Shown in pieces: positions 16,455 through 28,168 of a stretch of 64,000 bases of DNA. Below the pieces are notes generated by a model. It was not told the DNA's origin, ran no database searches, and saw nothing but the letters and a program-made list of their open reading frames with translations. The DNA is from Pseudoxanthomonas sp. (lineage in GTDB: Bacteria; Pseudomonadota; Gammaproteobacteria; Xanthomonadales; Xanthomonadaceae). Every line of letters begins with the position of its first letter. The stretch's first letter is position 1. Location of the stretch: the NCBI RefSeq assembly GCF_027498035.1, contig NZ_CP114978.1, positions 496,001 through 560,000 of the forward strand, written 5' to 3'. The position numbers and the translations under genes were made by a program.

Positions 16455-17168
16455 ATGACAACTCCCTTGCGCGTGCTGATCCACGGCGCCTCCGGCCGCA
16501 TGGGCCAGGCACTGCTGCGATTGGCGGCAGAGAATGACCAGCTTGACGTCGTGGCGGCGGTCACCCGTCGCAACCCGGCGGCCCGGGCGGTTGATGGGGT
16601 GGCGTATTTCGCCGCCAGCGAACTGGCCGGCGTGCCCGAATTCGATGTCGCCATCGACTTCAGCCTGCCCGAGGGCTTCGATCCGGTGCTGGCCCTGTGC
16701 GTCGTGCGCAAGGCGGCGCTGGTGTCGGGGACCACGGGCTTGTCCGAAACCCAGCTGTCTGCCTTGCAGGCCGCATCGGCCGGCATTCCCATTGTCTGGG
16801 CCTCGAACTTCAGCCTGGGCGTGGCGGTGCTGGCCGAACTGGTTGAACGGGCCGCCGCGGCGCTGCCTGGCTGGGACTGCGACATCGTCGAATCCCATCA
16901 CGTCCATAAACAGGACGCGCCCTCCGGCACGGCCCTGACCCTGGGGCAGGGCGCCGAACTGGCTGGCGCCACGCCACGCTATGCCAGCCTGCGTGCCGGC
17001 GACATCGTCGGCGAGCACCTGGTCCAGTTCACCGGACTGGGTGAGCGCGTGGAGCTGACCCATCGCGCCACCAACCGCGACATCTTCGTGCGCGGTGCCT
17101 TACACGCGGCGCAGCGCCTGGTGGCGCGAAGCCCCGGCCTGTATCGGGTTCGCGACCTGCTGGACTGA
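16455..17168 (+). CDS. dapB: 4-hydroxy-tetrahydrodipicolinate reductase DapB
   Basis: 237 residues, somewhat short for DapB. It reduces the dihydrodipicolinate precursor in the lysine/diaminopimelate pathway. The nucleotide-binding motif VLIHGASGRMGQAL and the active-site block ESHHVHKQDAPSGTA are present, with His148 and Lys152 as the expected proton donor and substrate-binding residues. The loop VSGTTGLSETQ and WASNFSLGVAVL are also typical. A good Shine-Dalgarno, GAGGAAG, precedes the ATG. It follows the aminotransferase gene closely and precedes carA by 184 bases, a dapB-carA-carB order found in many proteobacteria. Confidence 0.97.
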   Translation: MTTPLRVLIHGASGRMGQALLRLAAENDQLDVVAAVTRRNPAARAVDGVAYFAASELAGVPEFDVAIDFSLPEGFDPVLALCVVRKAALVSGTTGLSETQLSALQAASAGIPIVWASNFSLGVAVLAELVERAAAALPGWDCDIVESHHVHKQDAPSGTALTLGQGAELAGATPRYASLRAGDIVGEHLVQFTGLGERVELTHRATNRDIFVRGALHAAQRLVARSPGLYRVRDLLD

Positions 17169-17206
17169 ATCGCGTCTGCGATCTGTTCACGTAACTGCAA
17201 AAACGG

Positions 17207-17236
17207 CTGGCGCCGGACCGGGCCGGTCCGTACAAT
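17207..17236 (+). promoter_or_regulatory. Candidate carAB promoter
   Basis: CTGGCG (17207-17212), 18 bases, then TACAAT (17231-17236, five of six -10 matches). A short palindrome, GGACCGGGCCGGTCC, lies inside the spacer. The predicted start near 17243 leaves a leader of about 110 bases before carA. The -35 is weak. Confidence 0.4.
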
Positions 17237-17352
17237 TCGAACTCGCCTGTTAAACACATCGCCTCGGACCGGAGAAACACCGTGTTCGCGGTTTCTTGCA
17301 GCCGCAAGTTGACGTGGACGCAGGGTTTCCTCCATTCCCAAGGCGACCTGCA

Positions 17353-18480
17353 GTGACCCAACCCGCAATCCTGGTTCTCGAAGACGGCACCGTGTTCGAG
17401 GGCGAATCGGTCGGCGCAAACGGACTGTCCGTCGGCGAGGTGGTGTTCAACACCGCCATGACCGGCTATCAGGAGATCGTCACCGACCCGTCGTATGCAC
17501 GGCAGCTGGTGACGCTGACCTATCCCCATATCGGCAACACCGGTTTCACCGATCAGGACGACGAGGCCGCCAAGGTCTGGTCCGCAGGCCTGATCGTGCG
17601 CGACGTGCCGCGCCGTCCCAGCAACTGGCGCAGCCAGGTGTCGCTGCAGGACTGGCTGAATGCGCGCGGCGTGGTGGCCATCTCCGGCATCGACACCCGC
17701 AAGCTCACGCGCATCCTGCGCGAGAAGGGCGCGCAGAACGGCGCGGTCATGGCTGGCGAGATCAACGTGGAGCAGGCGCTGGAAGCGGCGCGCAAGTTCC
17801 CGGGCCTGAAGGGCATGGACCTGGCCAAAGTCGTTTCGACCGAGAAGAGCTACGGCTGGACCGACGGCCAGCTGGACCTGGACACCGGCACGCCGGTGCA
17901 GGCGCAGGCCAGGTTCAAGGTCGTGGCCTACGACTTCGGCGTGAAGCTCAACATCCTGCGCATGCTGGCCGAGCGCGGCTGCGAAGTGACCGTGGTGCCG
18001 GCGCAGACCCCGGCGGCCGAGGTGCTGGCGCTGAAGCCGGACGGCGTGTTCCTGTCCAACGGTCCCGGTGACCCGGAACCCTGCGACTACGCCATCGACG
18101 CCATCAAGGTGTTTGTCGACAAGAAGATCCCGACCTTCGGCATCTGCCTGGGCCACCAGTTGCTGGCGCTGGCCGCCGGCGCGAAGACCCTGAAGATGGG
18201 TCACGGCCACCATGGTGCCAACCACCCGGTGATCGACCTGGATTCTGGCCGGGTGATGATCACCTCGCAGAACCACGGCTTCGCGGTGGACGAGGCCAGC
18301 GTGCCGGCCAACGTGCGGGTGACCCACCGCTCGCTGTTCGACGGCACCAACCAGGGCATCGAGCTGACCGACGCACCGGCGTTTTCCTTCCAGGGCCACC
18401 CGGAAGCCTCGCCCGGTCCGAAGGACGTCTCGCCGCTGTTCGACCGCTTCGTGTCGATGCTGCAGCAGCGCGCGGGATGA
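17353..18480 (+). CDS. carA: Carbamoyl-phosphate synthase small (glutaminase) subunit CarA
   Basis: 375 residues, the normal CarA length. It hydrolyses glutamine and channels ammonia to CarB for carbamoyl phosphate (arginine and pyrimidine pathways). The N-terminal CarA domain shows EVVFNTAMTGYQEIVTDPSY and VVAISGIDTRKLTRILR. The class I glutaminase has the nucleophile Cys265 in FGICLGHQLLALA, with His349 and Glu351 in SFQGHPEASPGP. The GTG at 17353 is chosen because it gives the family N-terminus (TQPAILVLEDGTVFEG) and is preceded by a purine-rich stretch; an ATG at 17296 would add 19 unmatched residues. CarB follows after 127 bases. Confidence 0.96.
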   Translation: MTQPAILVLEDGTVFEGESVGANGLSVGEVVFNTAMTGYQEIVTDPSYARQLVTLTYPHIGNTGFTDQDDEAAKVWSAGLIVRDVPRRPSNWRSQVSLQDWLNARGVVAISGIDTRKLTRILREKGAQNGAVMAGEINVEQALEAARKFPGLKGMDLAKVVSTEKSYGWTDGQLDLDTGTPVQAQARFKVVAYDFGVKLNILRMLAERGCEVTVVPAQTPAAEVLALKPDGVFLSNGPGDPEPCDYAIDAIKVFVDKKIPTFGICLGHQLLALAAGAKTLKMGHGHHGANHPVIDLDSGRVMITSQNHGFAVDEASVPANVRVTHRSLFDGTNQGIELTDAPAFSFQGHPEASPGPKDVSPLFDRFVSMLQQRAG

Positions 18481-18607
18481 CGTGCCTCGTGCCGCCTGAG
18501 CGCGGCGCGTCCTGAGGTGATGTCCGCGCAGTTTCAGCGGGCATCACCGACCAGATTCACGGGCGCGCGACTTTCGCGCGACCAGACCGACTTGACTGAG
18601 GGAAGAC

Positions 18608-21846
<3,239 letters not shown>

Positions 21847-21850
<4 letters not shown>

Positions 21851-22323
21851 GAGCCCCCATTACCAAGCAGGGCGCAGTGCGCCTGCGCGAAGAGCTGGAC
21901 CACCTGAAGTCGGTCAAGCGTCCGCAGGTCATCGCCGACATCGCCGAGGCGCGTGCACACGGTGACCTGAAGGAAAACGCCGAGTACCACGCCGCGCGCG
22001 AGCAGCAGGGCTTCATCGAAGGCCGGATCAACCAGCTGGAAGCCGAGCTGTCCACCGCCGAAGTGATCGACGTGGCGGCGTTGAACGCCGGTACGCGCGT
22101 GGTGTTCGGCGCGACCGTCATCCTGGCCGATGTCGACACCGACGAAGAGAAGAAGTACCAGATCGTGGGTGATCTGGAAGCGGACATCAAGCGCTCGCTG
22201 ATCGCGATTTCCTCGCCCATCGCTCGTGCCCTGATCGGCAAGAACGAAGGCGACAGCGTCGTCATCCAGGCCCCGGCCGGCGAGCACGAGTACGAGATCA
22301 TCAGCGTCTCCTACGGCGCCTGA
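21847..22323 (+). CDS. greA: Transcription elongation factor GreA
   Basis: 158 residues, standard size. GreA enters the RNA polymerase secondary channel and promotes cleavage of backtracked RNA. The N-terminal coiled coil carries the acidic tip HGDLKENAEYHAAREQQG, with the Asp and Glu needed for cleavage. The C-terminal FKBP-like domain has GTRVVFGATVILADVDTDEE and SPIARALIGKNEGDSVVIQAP. Its ATG overlaps the carB stop. The gene order carB-greA-rpfE-recJ is that of the xanthomonad rpf region. Confidence 0.98.
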
Positions 22324-22336
22324 GTCGCGCACCGGG

Positions 22337-23254
22337 ATGGCGTCGGCCACGCTGCTGCTGCCGGCACGCACCCAGCTTGCCGGCACCCTGAGTCCCGAAG
22401 CCGGCCGAGCGCTGGCCCGGGCGGATCGTGAAGCGGGTGACGCAGGCGAGCGCGAGCAGCTGCGTCGCCAGTTCCAGCTGAGCCCGGACCACTGGCCGGT
22501 CGCGGCGTTGACCCGCCAGCTCGACGCGGGCGATGCGGCGGATGCGCGCTGGCTGCGGGCCGATCCTGCGTTCCTTGCGCCGGACATGATGGGCGCGCGC
22601 CTGCTCGCACACGGGCCCGCGCTGGGCCTGACGATGGAAGACGTCGACGCATTGCTGCCGGCGCTGCGCCCACTGTTCGGCGATGCCGGCTTCGTCCTCG
22701 ATGCACCGGAGCCGGCGCGCTGGTATCTGCGGCTGTCGTCCGACGCGCCGCTGCCGGAGTTCGCCTCGCCCGACGACGTGGTGGGTGATGACTTGTTCGG
22801 TCATCTGCCGCAGGGCGATGCCGGCCGGCGCTGGCGCGCCTTGTTCACCGAAGTCCAGGTCACCCTGCACCAGCACCCGTGGAATGCCAGGCGCGTGTCC
22901 GAGGGCAAGCCTGCGGTCAATGGCCTGTGGTTCTGGGGTGCGGGCCGCTTGCCCGATGTCGTGAACACGCCGTTCCGCCAGGTGCGCAGCCGCGATGACA
23001 TCGTGCGGGCGCTGTCCTTGCTGGCGGGTGTCCCGGACCAGGTGGAAGGCGAAGTCGATGCGCTCATCGACCTGCGCCACCTGCGTTCGTTGCAGCTGTT
23101 CACCGACGACGCGCTGACCCCGTTGCTGGCCGAACTGCGCCGCGGCGAACTGTCACGCGTGGTCCTGGATTTCCAGGACGGCGTGCGTTTGGTGCTGGAA
23201 GCCGGGCAGCGCTGGCGCGTCTGGCGTCGTGCTCTGGCACGCCTGGACGCATGA
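22337..23254 (+). CDS. rpfE: RpfE-type conserved protein of unknown function
   Basis: 305 residues, no signal peptide or membrane segment. It matches what is known of RpfE from the Xanthomonas rpf cluster by position (between greA and recJ) and by features such as ALRPLFGDAGFVLDAPEPAR, RWYLRLS, VQVTLHQHPWNARR and GLWFWGAGRLP. Databases often label these proteins phosphoglycerate mutase-related or regulatory; I see no catalytic motif that proves either. It starts 13 bases after greA and its stop overlaps the recJ start by four bases (ATGA), so it is probably translated together with recJ. Assignment rests mainly on context. Confidence 0.8.
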   Translation: MASATLLLPARTQLAGTLSPEAGRALARADREAGDAGEREQLRRQFQLSPDHWPVAALTRQLDAGDAADARWLRADPAFLAPDMMGARLLAHGPALGLTMEDVDALLPALRPLFGDAGFVLDAPEPARWYLRLSSDAPLPEFASPDDVVGDDLFGHLPQGDAGRRWRALFTEVQVTLHQHPWNARRVSEGKPAVNGLWFWGAGRLPDVVNTPFRQVRSRDDIVRALSLLAGVPDQVEGEVDALIDLRHLRSLQLFTDDALTPLLAELRRGELSRVVLDFQDGVRLVLEAGQRWRVWRRALARLDA

Positions 23255-24978
23255 GCCACCTCACACGCATTACCCGGCGCACCTCGAGCGGTTCCGGTAC
23301 GTGGCCGGCATCGATGTCGCCGCTGCTGCAGCGTGTGTACGCCGGGCGCGGCGCACTGGATAAAAGCCAGGCACGCCCGCGGCTTGCCCAGCTGCACGCG
23401 CCGGAACTGCTGTCCGGCATGGACGCAGCCGTCGCGCTGCTGGCCGATGCCATCGCCAACGACCGCCATATCGTCGTGGTCGGCGACTTCGACTGCGACG
23501 GCGCCACTGCCTGCGCGGTGGCGGTGCGCGGACTGGTGATGCTGGGCGCGCGCCATGTCAGCCCGGCCGTGCCCAATCGGGTGACCCATGGCTACGGCCT
23601 GTCGCCCTCGCTGGTTTCGGAACTGGCCGAACTCAAGCCCGAACTGCTGGTCACCGTGGACCATGGCATCGCCTGCCATGCCGGCATCGCCCAGGCGCGT
23701 GCGCTGGGCTGGCAGGTGCTGGTCACCGACCACCACCTGCCAGGTCCGGCACTGCCGCAGGCGCACGCCATCGTCAATCCGAACCTGGCCGGCGACGACT
23801 TCCCGAGCAAGTCGCTGGCTGGCGTCGGCGTGATGTTCTACGTGTTGTTAGCGCTGCGAAGGAATCTGCGCGCTAGTGGCATGTTGCCCGCGCCCGAGCC
23901 TGACCTTTCCACGCTGCTGGATCTGGTCGCAGTCGGCACCGTGGCGGACCTGGTGCCGCTGGACGCCAACAACCGGGCGCTGGTCTCGGCGGGTTTGCGC
24001 CGGCTGCGCGCGGGGCAGGGCTGTGCAGGACTTCGTGCCTTGATCGAAGTCTGTGGCCGTCGCGCGGAAACCCTGAGTGCCTCGGATATCGGCTTCGCCA
24101 TCGCGCCACGCCTGAATGCCGCTGGCCGCCTGGAAGACATGGCGCTGGGCATCGCCTGCCTGCTCTGCGACGAGGACGCGCCGGCGCGCGAGATGGCCGG
24201 CATCCTGCACGGCATCAACGCCGAGCGTCGCGGCGTGCAGCAGCAGATGACCGATGCGGCCGAGCTGGCGTTATCGAAGGTGGCCGCGCTGGATGGCGAT
24301 GTGCCGCTGGCGGTGTGCCTGTTCGACGCCGACTGGCATCCGGGCGTGGTCGGGCTGGTCGCCTCGAAGATGAAGGACCGCGTGCATCGCCCGGTGATCG
24401 CCTTCGCCCCGGCCGAGCCTGGCAGCACCGCGCTGCGGGGTTCGGCGCGTTCGATTCCCGGCTTCCATATCCGCGATGCGCTGGCGGCGGTGGATGCACG
24501 GCATCCGGGCCTGATGCAGAAATTCGGTGGGCACGCGATGGCTGCCGGCCTGAGCATGGAGCTGGCCAACCTGCCGGCGTTCGAGGCAGCGTTCCGCACC
24601 CATGCGGCCGGTGCGCTCGACGACGCCATGCTGCAGGCCGAACTGCTCAGCGACGGCGAACTGCTGCCGCATGAGTTCGACCGTTTCCACGCCGAAGCAC
24701 TGCGCGATGGCGGGCCGTGGGGGCAGGGCTTCGCCGAGCCGCTGTTCGACGGCACGTTCGAAGTGGTGGACTGGCGCGCGGTGGGCGAGCGCCACCTCAA
24801 GCTGGTGCTGCGCTGCCCACAACGCGCGCAGCCGCTCAACGCCATCCACTTCAACGGGCTCAAGCCCGAAGCGCCGCCGGCCCGCGTGCACATCGCCTAC
24901 CGCCTGTCGCCGGACGACTACCGCGGCGGCGATGCGATCCAGCTGATCGTGGAGCACCTGCAGCCTGCGCTGGCCTGA
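23251..24978 (+). CDS. recJ: Single-stranded-DNA-specific exonuclease RecJ
   Basis: 575 residues. RecJ is a 5'-3' exonuclease acting in recombination and mismatch repair. The DHH phosphoesterase motifs are present: VVVGDFDCDGATA (motif I), TVDHGIACHAG (motif II), VLVTDHHLPG (the DHH motif), and the DHHA1 part with RGSARSIPGFHIRDALAAVD and KFGGHAMAAGLSM. An OB-fold follows toward the C-terminus (FDGTFEVVDWRAVGERHLKL). Translationally coupled to rpfE through an ATGA overlap. A long palindromic repeat follows the stop by 30 bases. Confidence 0.97.
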   Translation: MSHLTRITRRTSSGSGTWPASMSPLLQRVYAGRGALDKSQARPRLAQLHAPELLSGMDAAVALLADAIANDRHIVVVGDFDCDGATACAVAVRGLVMLGARHVSPAVPNRVTHGYGLSPSLVSELAELKPELLVTVDHGIACHAGIAQARALGWQVLVTDHHLPGPALPQAHAIVNPNLAGDDFPSKSLAGVGVMFYVLLALRRNLRASGMLPAPEPDLSTLLDLVAVGTVADLVPLDANNRALVSAGLRRLRAGQGCAGLRALIEVCGRRAETLSASDIGFAIAPRLNAAGRLEDMALGIACLLCDEDAPAREMAGILHGINAERRGVQQQMTDAAELALSKVAALDGDVPLAVCLFDADWHPGVVGLVASKMKDRVHRPVIAFAPAEPGSTALRGSARSIPGFHIRDALAAVDARHPGLMQKFGGHAMAAGLSMELANLPAFEAAFRTHAAGALDDAMLQAELLSDGELLPHEFDRFHAEALRDGGPWGQGFAEPLFDGTFEVVDWRAVGERHLKLVLRCPQRAQPLNAIHFNGLKPEAPPARVHIAYRLSPDDYRGGDAIQLIVEHLQPALA

Positions 24979-25007
24979 AGGGCTTCGGCAGGACCTTGCG
25001 GTGCTTG

Positions 25008-25100
25008 TGGATGTGGGAGCCACTTCAGTGGCGATGAGGCATCGCCAGTGAAGCCTCATCCGGAAAAGCTCCATCGCCACTGAAGTGGCTCCCACATCCA
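25008..25100. repeat. Long palindromic intergenic repeat (REP/BIME-like) with perfect 29-bp arms
   Basis: Bases 25008-25036 and 25072-25100 are exact inverted copies (core GTGGGAGCCACTTCAGTGGC), around a 35-base centre that holds a second hairpin, GATGAGGC with GCCTCATC. Sequences of the form GTGGGAGC...CTTCAGT...GCGAT are familiar as dispersed repeats of pseudomonads and xanthomonads. It lies between the convergent ends of recJ and the GT39 gene and could act as a bidirectional terminator or mRNA-stabilising hairpin. Confidence 0.85.
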
Positions 25101-25118
25101 TTCCAAGCGTACGCAGGA

Positions 25119-26648
25119 TCAGCCGAAGCGAGGTTTTGTGCCCCAGATCTGTGGCGAGATCGGCGGGATGTCGCGGCAGACGAAGATCTCGTAGCCGCGT
25201 GCGGATTCCTCGTTGTCCACGCCTTCGCGGTTGCGGAACAGGCCCTGCGAGATGCAGCGGGCGACCGAGCCGCGCTCGTCTTCGGCCGTGTTGCCCAGTT
25301 CGATGATCACGCGTGGCGGCGGCTCGCCAGGGCCGCGATACCAGGCGCTGTTGGTCCGGCTGATCACCGGCGGCAGCCCCAGTGCCGGGCCATAGAGGCT
25401 CATCGCGCCGACCTCGCCGTAGTTGTTGGCCAGGATCACCGTCCGAGCGCGCTCGTCCGCCGGCAACGCGCGATAGATGCGCGCGACGCGTTCAGCGAGT
25501 TCACGCCACCCGATCTGTTCGGCGAAGGTGTCGTGGAGTCCGCGCGAGAAGCGCCAGACGGACGAGTTGACAGGTGCAACCGGCAGCGTCCCCAGCGCAC
25601 CCAGCAACAGGCCAAGCACCAGCAGCAAGGCCACCGTGGCGCGCAACAGCCGCGCACGCAGCAGCGAGACATGCGACAGCCACTGCTCGATCGCCACGCA
25701 GCCTGCGGCCAGCAGCATGGGGTACCCCGGCGCCATGTAGTAGCCACGCCCACGGGTGAGCGTGAACAACGCCAAGGGCACCAGGTATAGCCACGCCAGC
25801 ACCCGATAGGGCCGCATGCTCCTGGCGAAGGCGACGAAAGCCAGCCCGGCCAGCCAGATCGGAAGTGTGAAGACGCTGGCACTGGCGTACAGCTGCTCAG
25901 GGAGGAACATCGTCGTCCGCCCCTGGTTGATATCGCGCGCGTGGATGTGGGCGACGAAATCCAGGTAGATGAAATCATGGCGGACCTGCCAGGCCAGGTT
26001 CGGCAGGAACAGCACGAACGCCACGCCCACGCCCAGCCATGGCCAGCGTGTTCCCAGTTGGGGCCGCAGCGGTCCGGCCAACACCCCGACGCCCAGGCCG
26101 ATTGCCCATAGCACGATGGTGTAGCGCGTCATCAGGCCCAGGCCGAAGACCACGCCCAGCAGCAGCCAGTAGCGCAGATCGGCGCCATTGGCCAAGCGCA
26201 GGATCAGCCACGCCGCCGCAACGCCCCATAGCAGGTCCAGTCCGCTGTACATCAACATGCTGCTCATTAGCAGGCTGAAGGGCATGCACGCGGTGGCAAC
26301 CGCCGCGGCCACCTGGGCAAGGCGGCGGCCGCCCAACTCCCGTGCGATCAGTCCAGAAAGCACCATCACCGCGCATTGCGCGATGGCGGCGGCGACGCGG
26401 AAGCCGCTCAGTGAAGACCCGAACACCGCCAGTTCCAGATGAGCCAGGAACGGCACCAGCGGTGGATACGGCACATAGCCCCAGTCCAGGTGCCTCGCGT
26501 CATCGAGCACCTGCAGTTCGTCGCGGTGGAATCCATAATGACCGTTCAAGCAGATGTGCAGTGCCAGACGCAGCAGGGCAAGCAGGATGAGGATCGGGAG
26601 CGCGCTGCGCGGCCGGGCATGGGGGGGCATGAGGTGGATCGAGGTCAT
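25119..26648 (-). CDS. Membrane glycosyltransferase, family 39 (PMT/ArnT-like)
   Basis: 509 residues with about ten hydrophobic segments across the first 380 residues and a soluble C-terminal periplasmic part. The N-terminal loop has the GT39 acidic motif GFHRDELQVLDDARHLDWG, where the Asp-Glu pair is expected to bind metal and the polyprenyl-phosphate sugar donor, followed by YVPYPPLVPFL. Such enzymes transfer sugars from lipid carriers to lipids or proteins on the outer face of the inner membrane. The ATG at 26648 overlaps the stop of the upstream acyltransferase by four bases (ATGA), so the pair form one operon. The acceptor cannot be deduced. Confidence 0.87.
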   Translation of the reverse strand: MTSIHLMPPHARPRSALPILILLALLRLALHICLNGHYGFHRDELQVLDDARHLDWGYVPYPPLVPFLAHLELAVFGSSLSGFRVAAAIAQCAVMVLSGLIARELGGRRLAQVAAAVATACMPFSLLMSSMLMYSGLDLLWGVAAAWLILRLANGADLRYWLLLGVVFGLGLMTRYTIVLWAIGLGVGVLAGPLRPQLGTRWPWLGVGVAFVLFLPNLAWQVRHDFIYLDFVAHIHARDINQGRTTMFLPEQLYASASVFTLPIWLAGLAFVAFARSMRPYRVLAWLYLVPLALFTLTRGRGYYMAPGYPMLLAAGCVAIEQWLSHVSLLRARLLRATVALLLVLGLLLGALGTLPVAPVNSSVWRFSRGLHDTFAEQIGWRELAERVARIYRALPADERARTVILANNYGEVGAMSLYGPALGLPPVISRTNSAWYRGPGEPPPRVIIELGNTAEDERGSVARCISQGLFRNREGVDNEESARGYEIFVCRDIPPISPQIWGTKPRFG

Positions 26649-27913
26649 AGCGATGGCTCTTGGGAGGGGGCAGCGGACGGTCGAAGCGTGCACTCGGGTC
26701 GTGACTCATCCCGAGAGGGGATCATGTCCAGCCGCCGGTGCCGTCGAGCGGCAGCGGCTGACTGGCGTGGACGGGCCCTGGCCTTCAGTCCAAACAGCGG
26801 CCGCAGCCACCTGACACGCCGGATCAGGCGCTCATGCAACAACAGACAGCCAGCCACGGTGCCGACGATCAGCAGGGCTGGTTCCAGAACGGGGCCCAGG
26901 TGTTGTGGCACAAGCCAATAGGCCAGCGCGACGATCAGGGTCTGGTGGAGGATGTACCAGGGGAAGACGGCCTCGATGCAGTAGGGTAGCCAGCGGAAGG
27001 GTCGGTCCAGCCATCGACGGGCCCAGCCGAAGATGGCCAGCAGCGCCATCCAGGTGTAAGTCACGCGGGCCATGCGCTCGACCCCGTACCAAGGTACGTG
27101 CATCACCCAGGCCGGCATCGGCTCGTGCGGCGGATACCGTCCCAGCCAGCGCAGCGCCAGCTCGATCATGATCGCCATGCCTGCGATCCGCAGGGTCCGC
27201 CAGCGCAGGCGTTCAACCCATGACCAGAACCAAGGGCTTGCTGACAGCAGGTAACCCAGCAGGAACAGTGGCAGCGATTCGGCATGCACCGTCCAGTCGC
27301 CGGACAGGACGTGGGTTTCCGGATAGCGCGGTGCCAGCACCAGGCGCACCCACGCCAGCCAGGCAATCGGCACGAAGGTCAGCAGCCAGGCGGTCGTACG
27401 CGGCGAACGGGGTCGCAGCAGCCCGTCGCTCAGCCGCCGCAGCAATGGCATGAGCACGATCAGCAGCATCGTATACAGCCAAAGGTAAGCCACGTACCAC
27501 AGGTGCGCCCAGGTCAAGCCGCCCACGCCGGGGTCCAGCTGCCAGTAGCGCGCCATAAAGTCCCACATTCCAGGCGGCAGGTGCCCGTCTGCGCGGCCCT
27601 GGCAATACACCTGGAACGCGGCGACCACGAAAATGCCGAACCACAGTGGAACCTGCAGCCGCCAGGTGCGCAGCGCGGCAAAGCGCCAGCGGCGCTGTTC
27701 CACCTTCGCCAGCCCGATGGCGACGCCGGAAATCATGAACAGCAGCGGCATCCGCCAGCGGTTCATCGCGATCATCGGCCACTGCAGCCATTCGGTGATG
27801 TAACTGCTCTTGAAGTAGGTCCACTCGGCCACGTAGACCATGCCGCAGTGATAGAGGATGAGCAGCGCGAAGGCGATGACCCGCAGGGCATCGATGTCGT
27901 GGCGACGTGGCAT
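26645..27913 (-). CDS. Acyltransferase family 3 (OpgC/OafA-like) membrane protein
   Basis: 422 residues with about ten predicted membrane spans. The N-terminus RHDIDALRVIAFALLILYH carries the conserved Arg and His of the acyltransferase-3 family, and the segment MPLLFMISGVAIGLA is typical. The family moves acyl groups (acetyl, succinyl) onto polysaccharides, glucans or lipids at the cell envelope. The ATG at 27913 is preferred; a TTG at 27943 would add ten residues. The C-terminal 45 residues are basic and low-complexity. It is translationally coupled to the GT39 gene, suggesting the two modify the same envelope glycan. Confidence 0.85.
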   Translation of the reverse strand: MPRRHDIDALRVIAFALLILYHCGMVYVAEWTYFKSSYITEWLQWPMIAMNRWRMPLLFMISGVAIGLAKVEQRRWRFAALRTWRLQVPLWFGIFVVAAFQVYCQGRADGHLPPGMWDFMARYWQLDPGVGGLTWAHLWYVAYLWLYTMLLIVLMPLLRRLSDGLLRPRSPRTTAWLLTFVPIAWLAWVRLVLAPRYPETHVLSGDWTVHAESLPLFLLGYLLSASPWFWSWVERLRWRTLRIAGMAIMIELALRWLGRYPPHEPMPAWVMHVPWYGVERMARVTYTWMALLAIFGWARRWLDRPFRWLPYCIEAVFPWYILHQTLIVALAYWLVPQHLGPVLEPALLIVGTVAGCLLLHERLIRRVRWLRPLFGLKARARPRQSAAAARRHRRLDMIPSRDESRPECTLRPSAAPSQEPSL

Positions 27914-28168
27914 GGTCGGTTCTGGCAAAGGGACGGTGGCCAACCTGCGGTGCGCTCACCCGATGCGCGAGCGCCAAGTGACTGATCGGCCGAAGGATGT
28001 GACCAACCGTGGGCGGGCAGGGACGAATGGGGGCGACAGCGTGCGGGCCTCGCAGTCGGTATCGCGCGTGGATGCGCAGCTAGCAGCACACTGCAGGCAC
28101 CGCCTTCGCCTGCGGTGCATGACCGAGGCCACATGCCGCATGCCGTTCGCGCTGGCTACCATCGGCGG

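Noticed and set aside
26648..26693. Upstream in-frame start for the GT39 gene
   Set aside because: It would overlap the acyltransferase by 49 bases; the ATG at 26648 gives the usual ATGA coupling.
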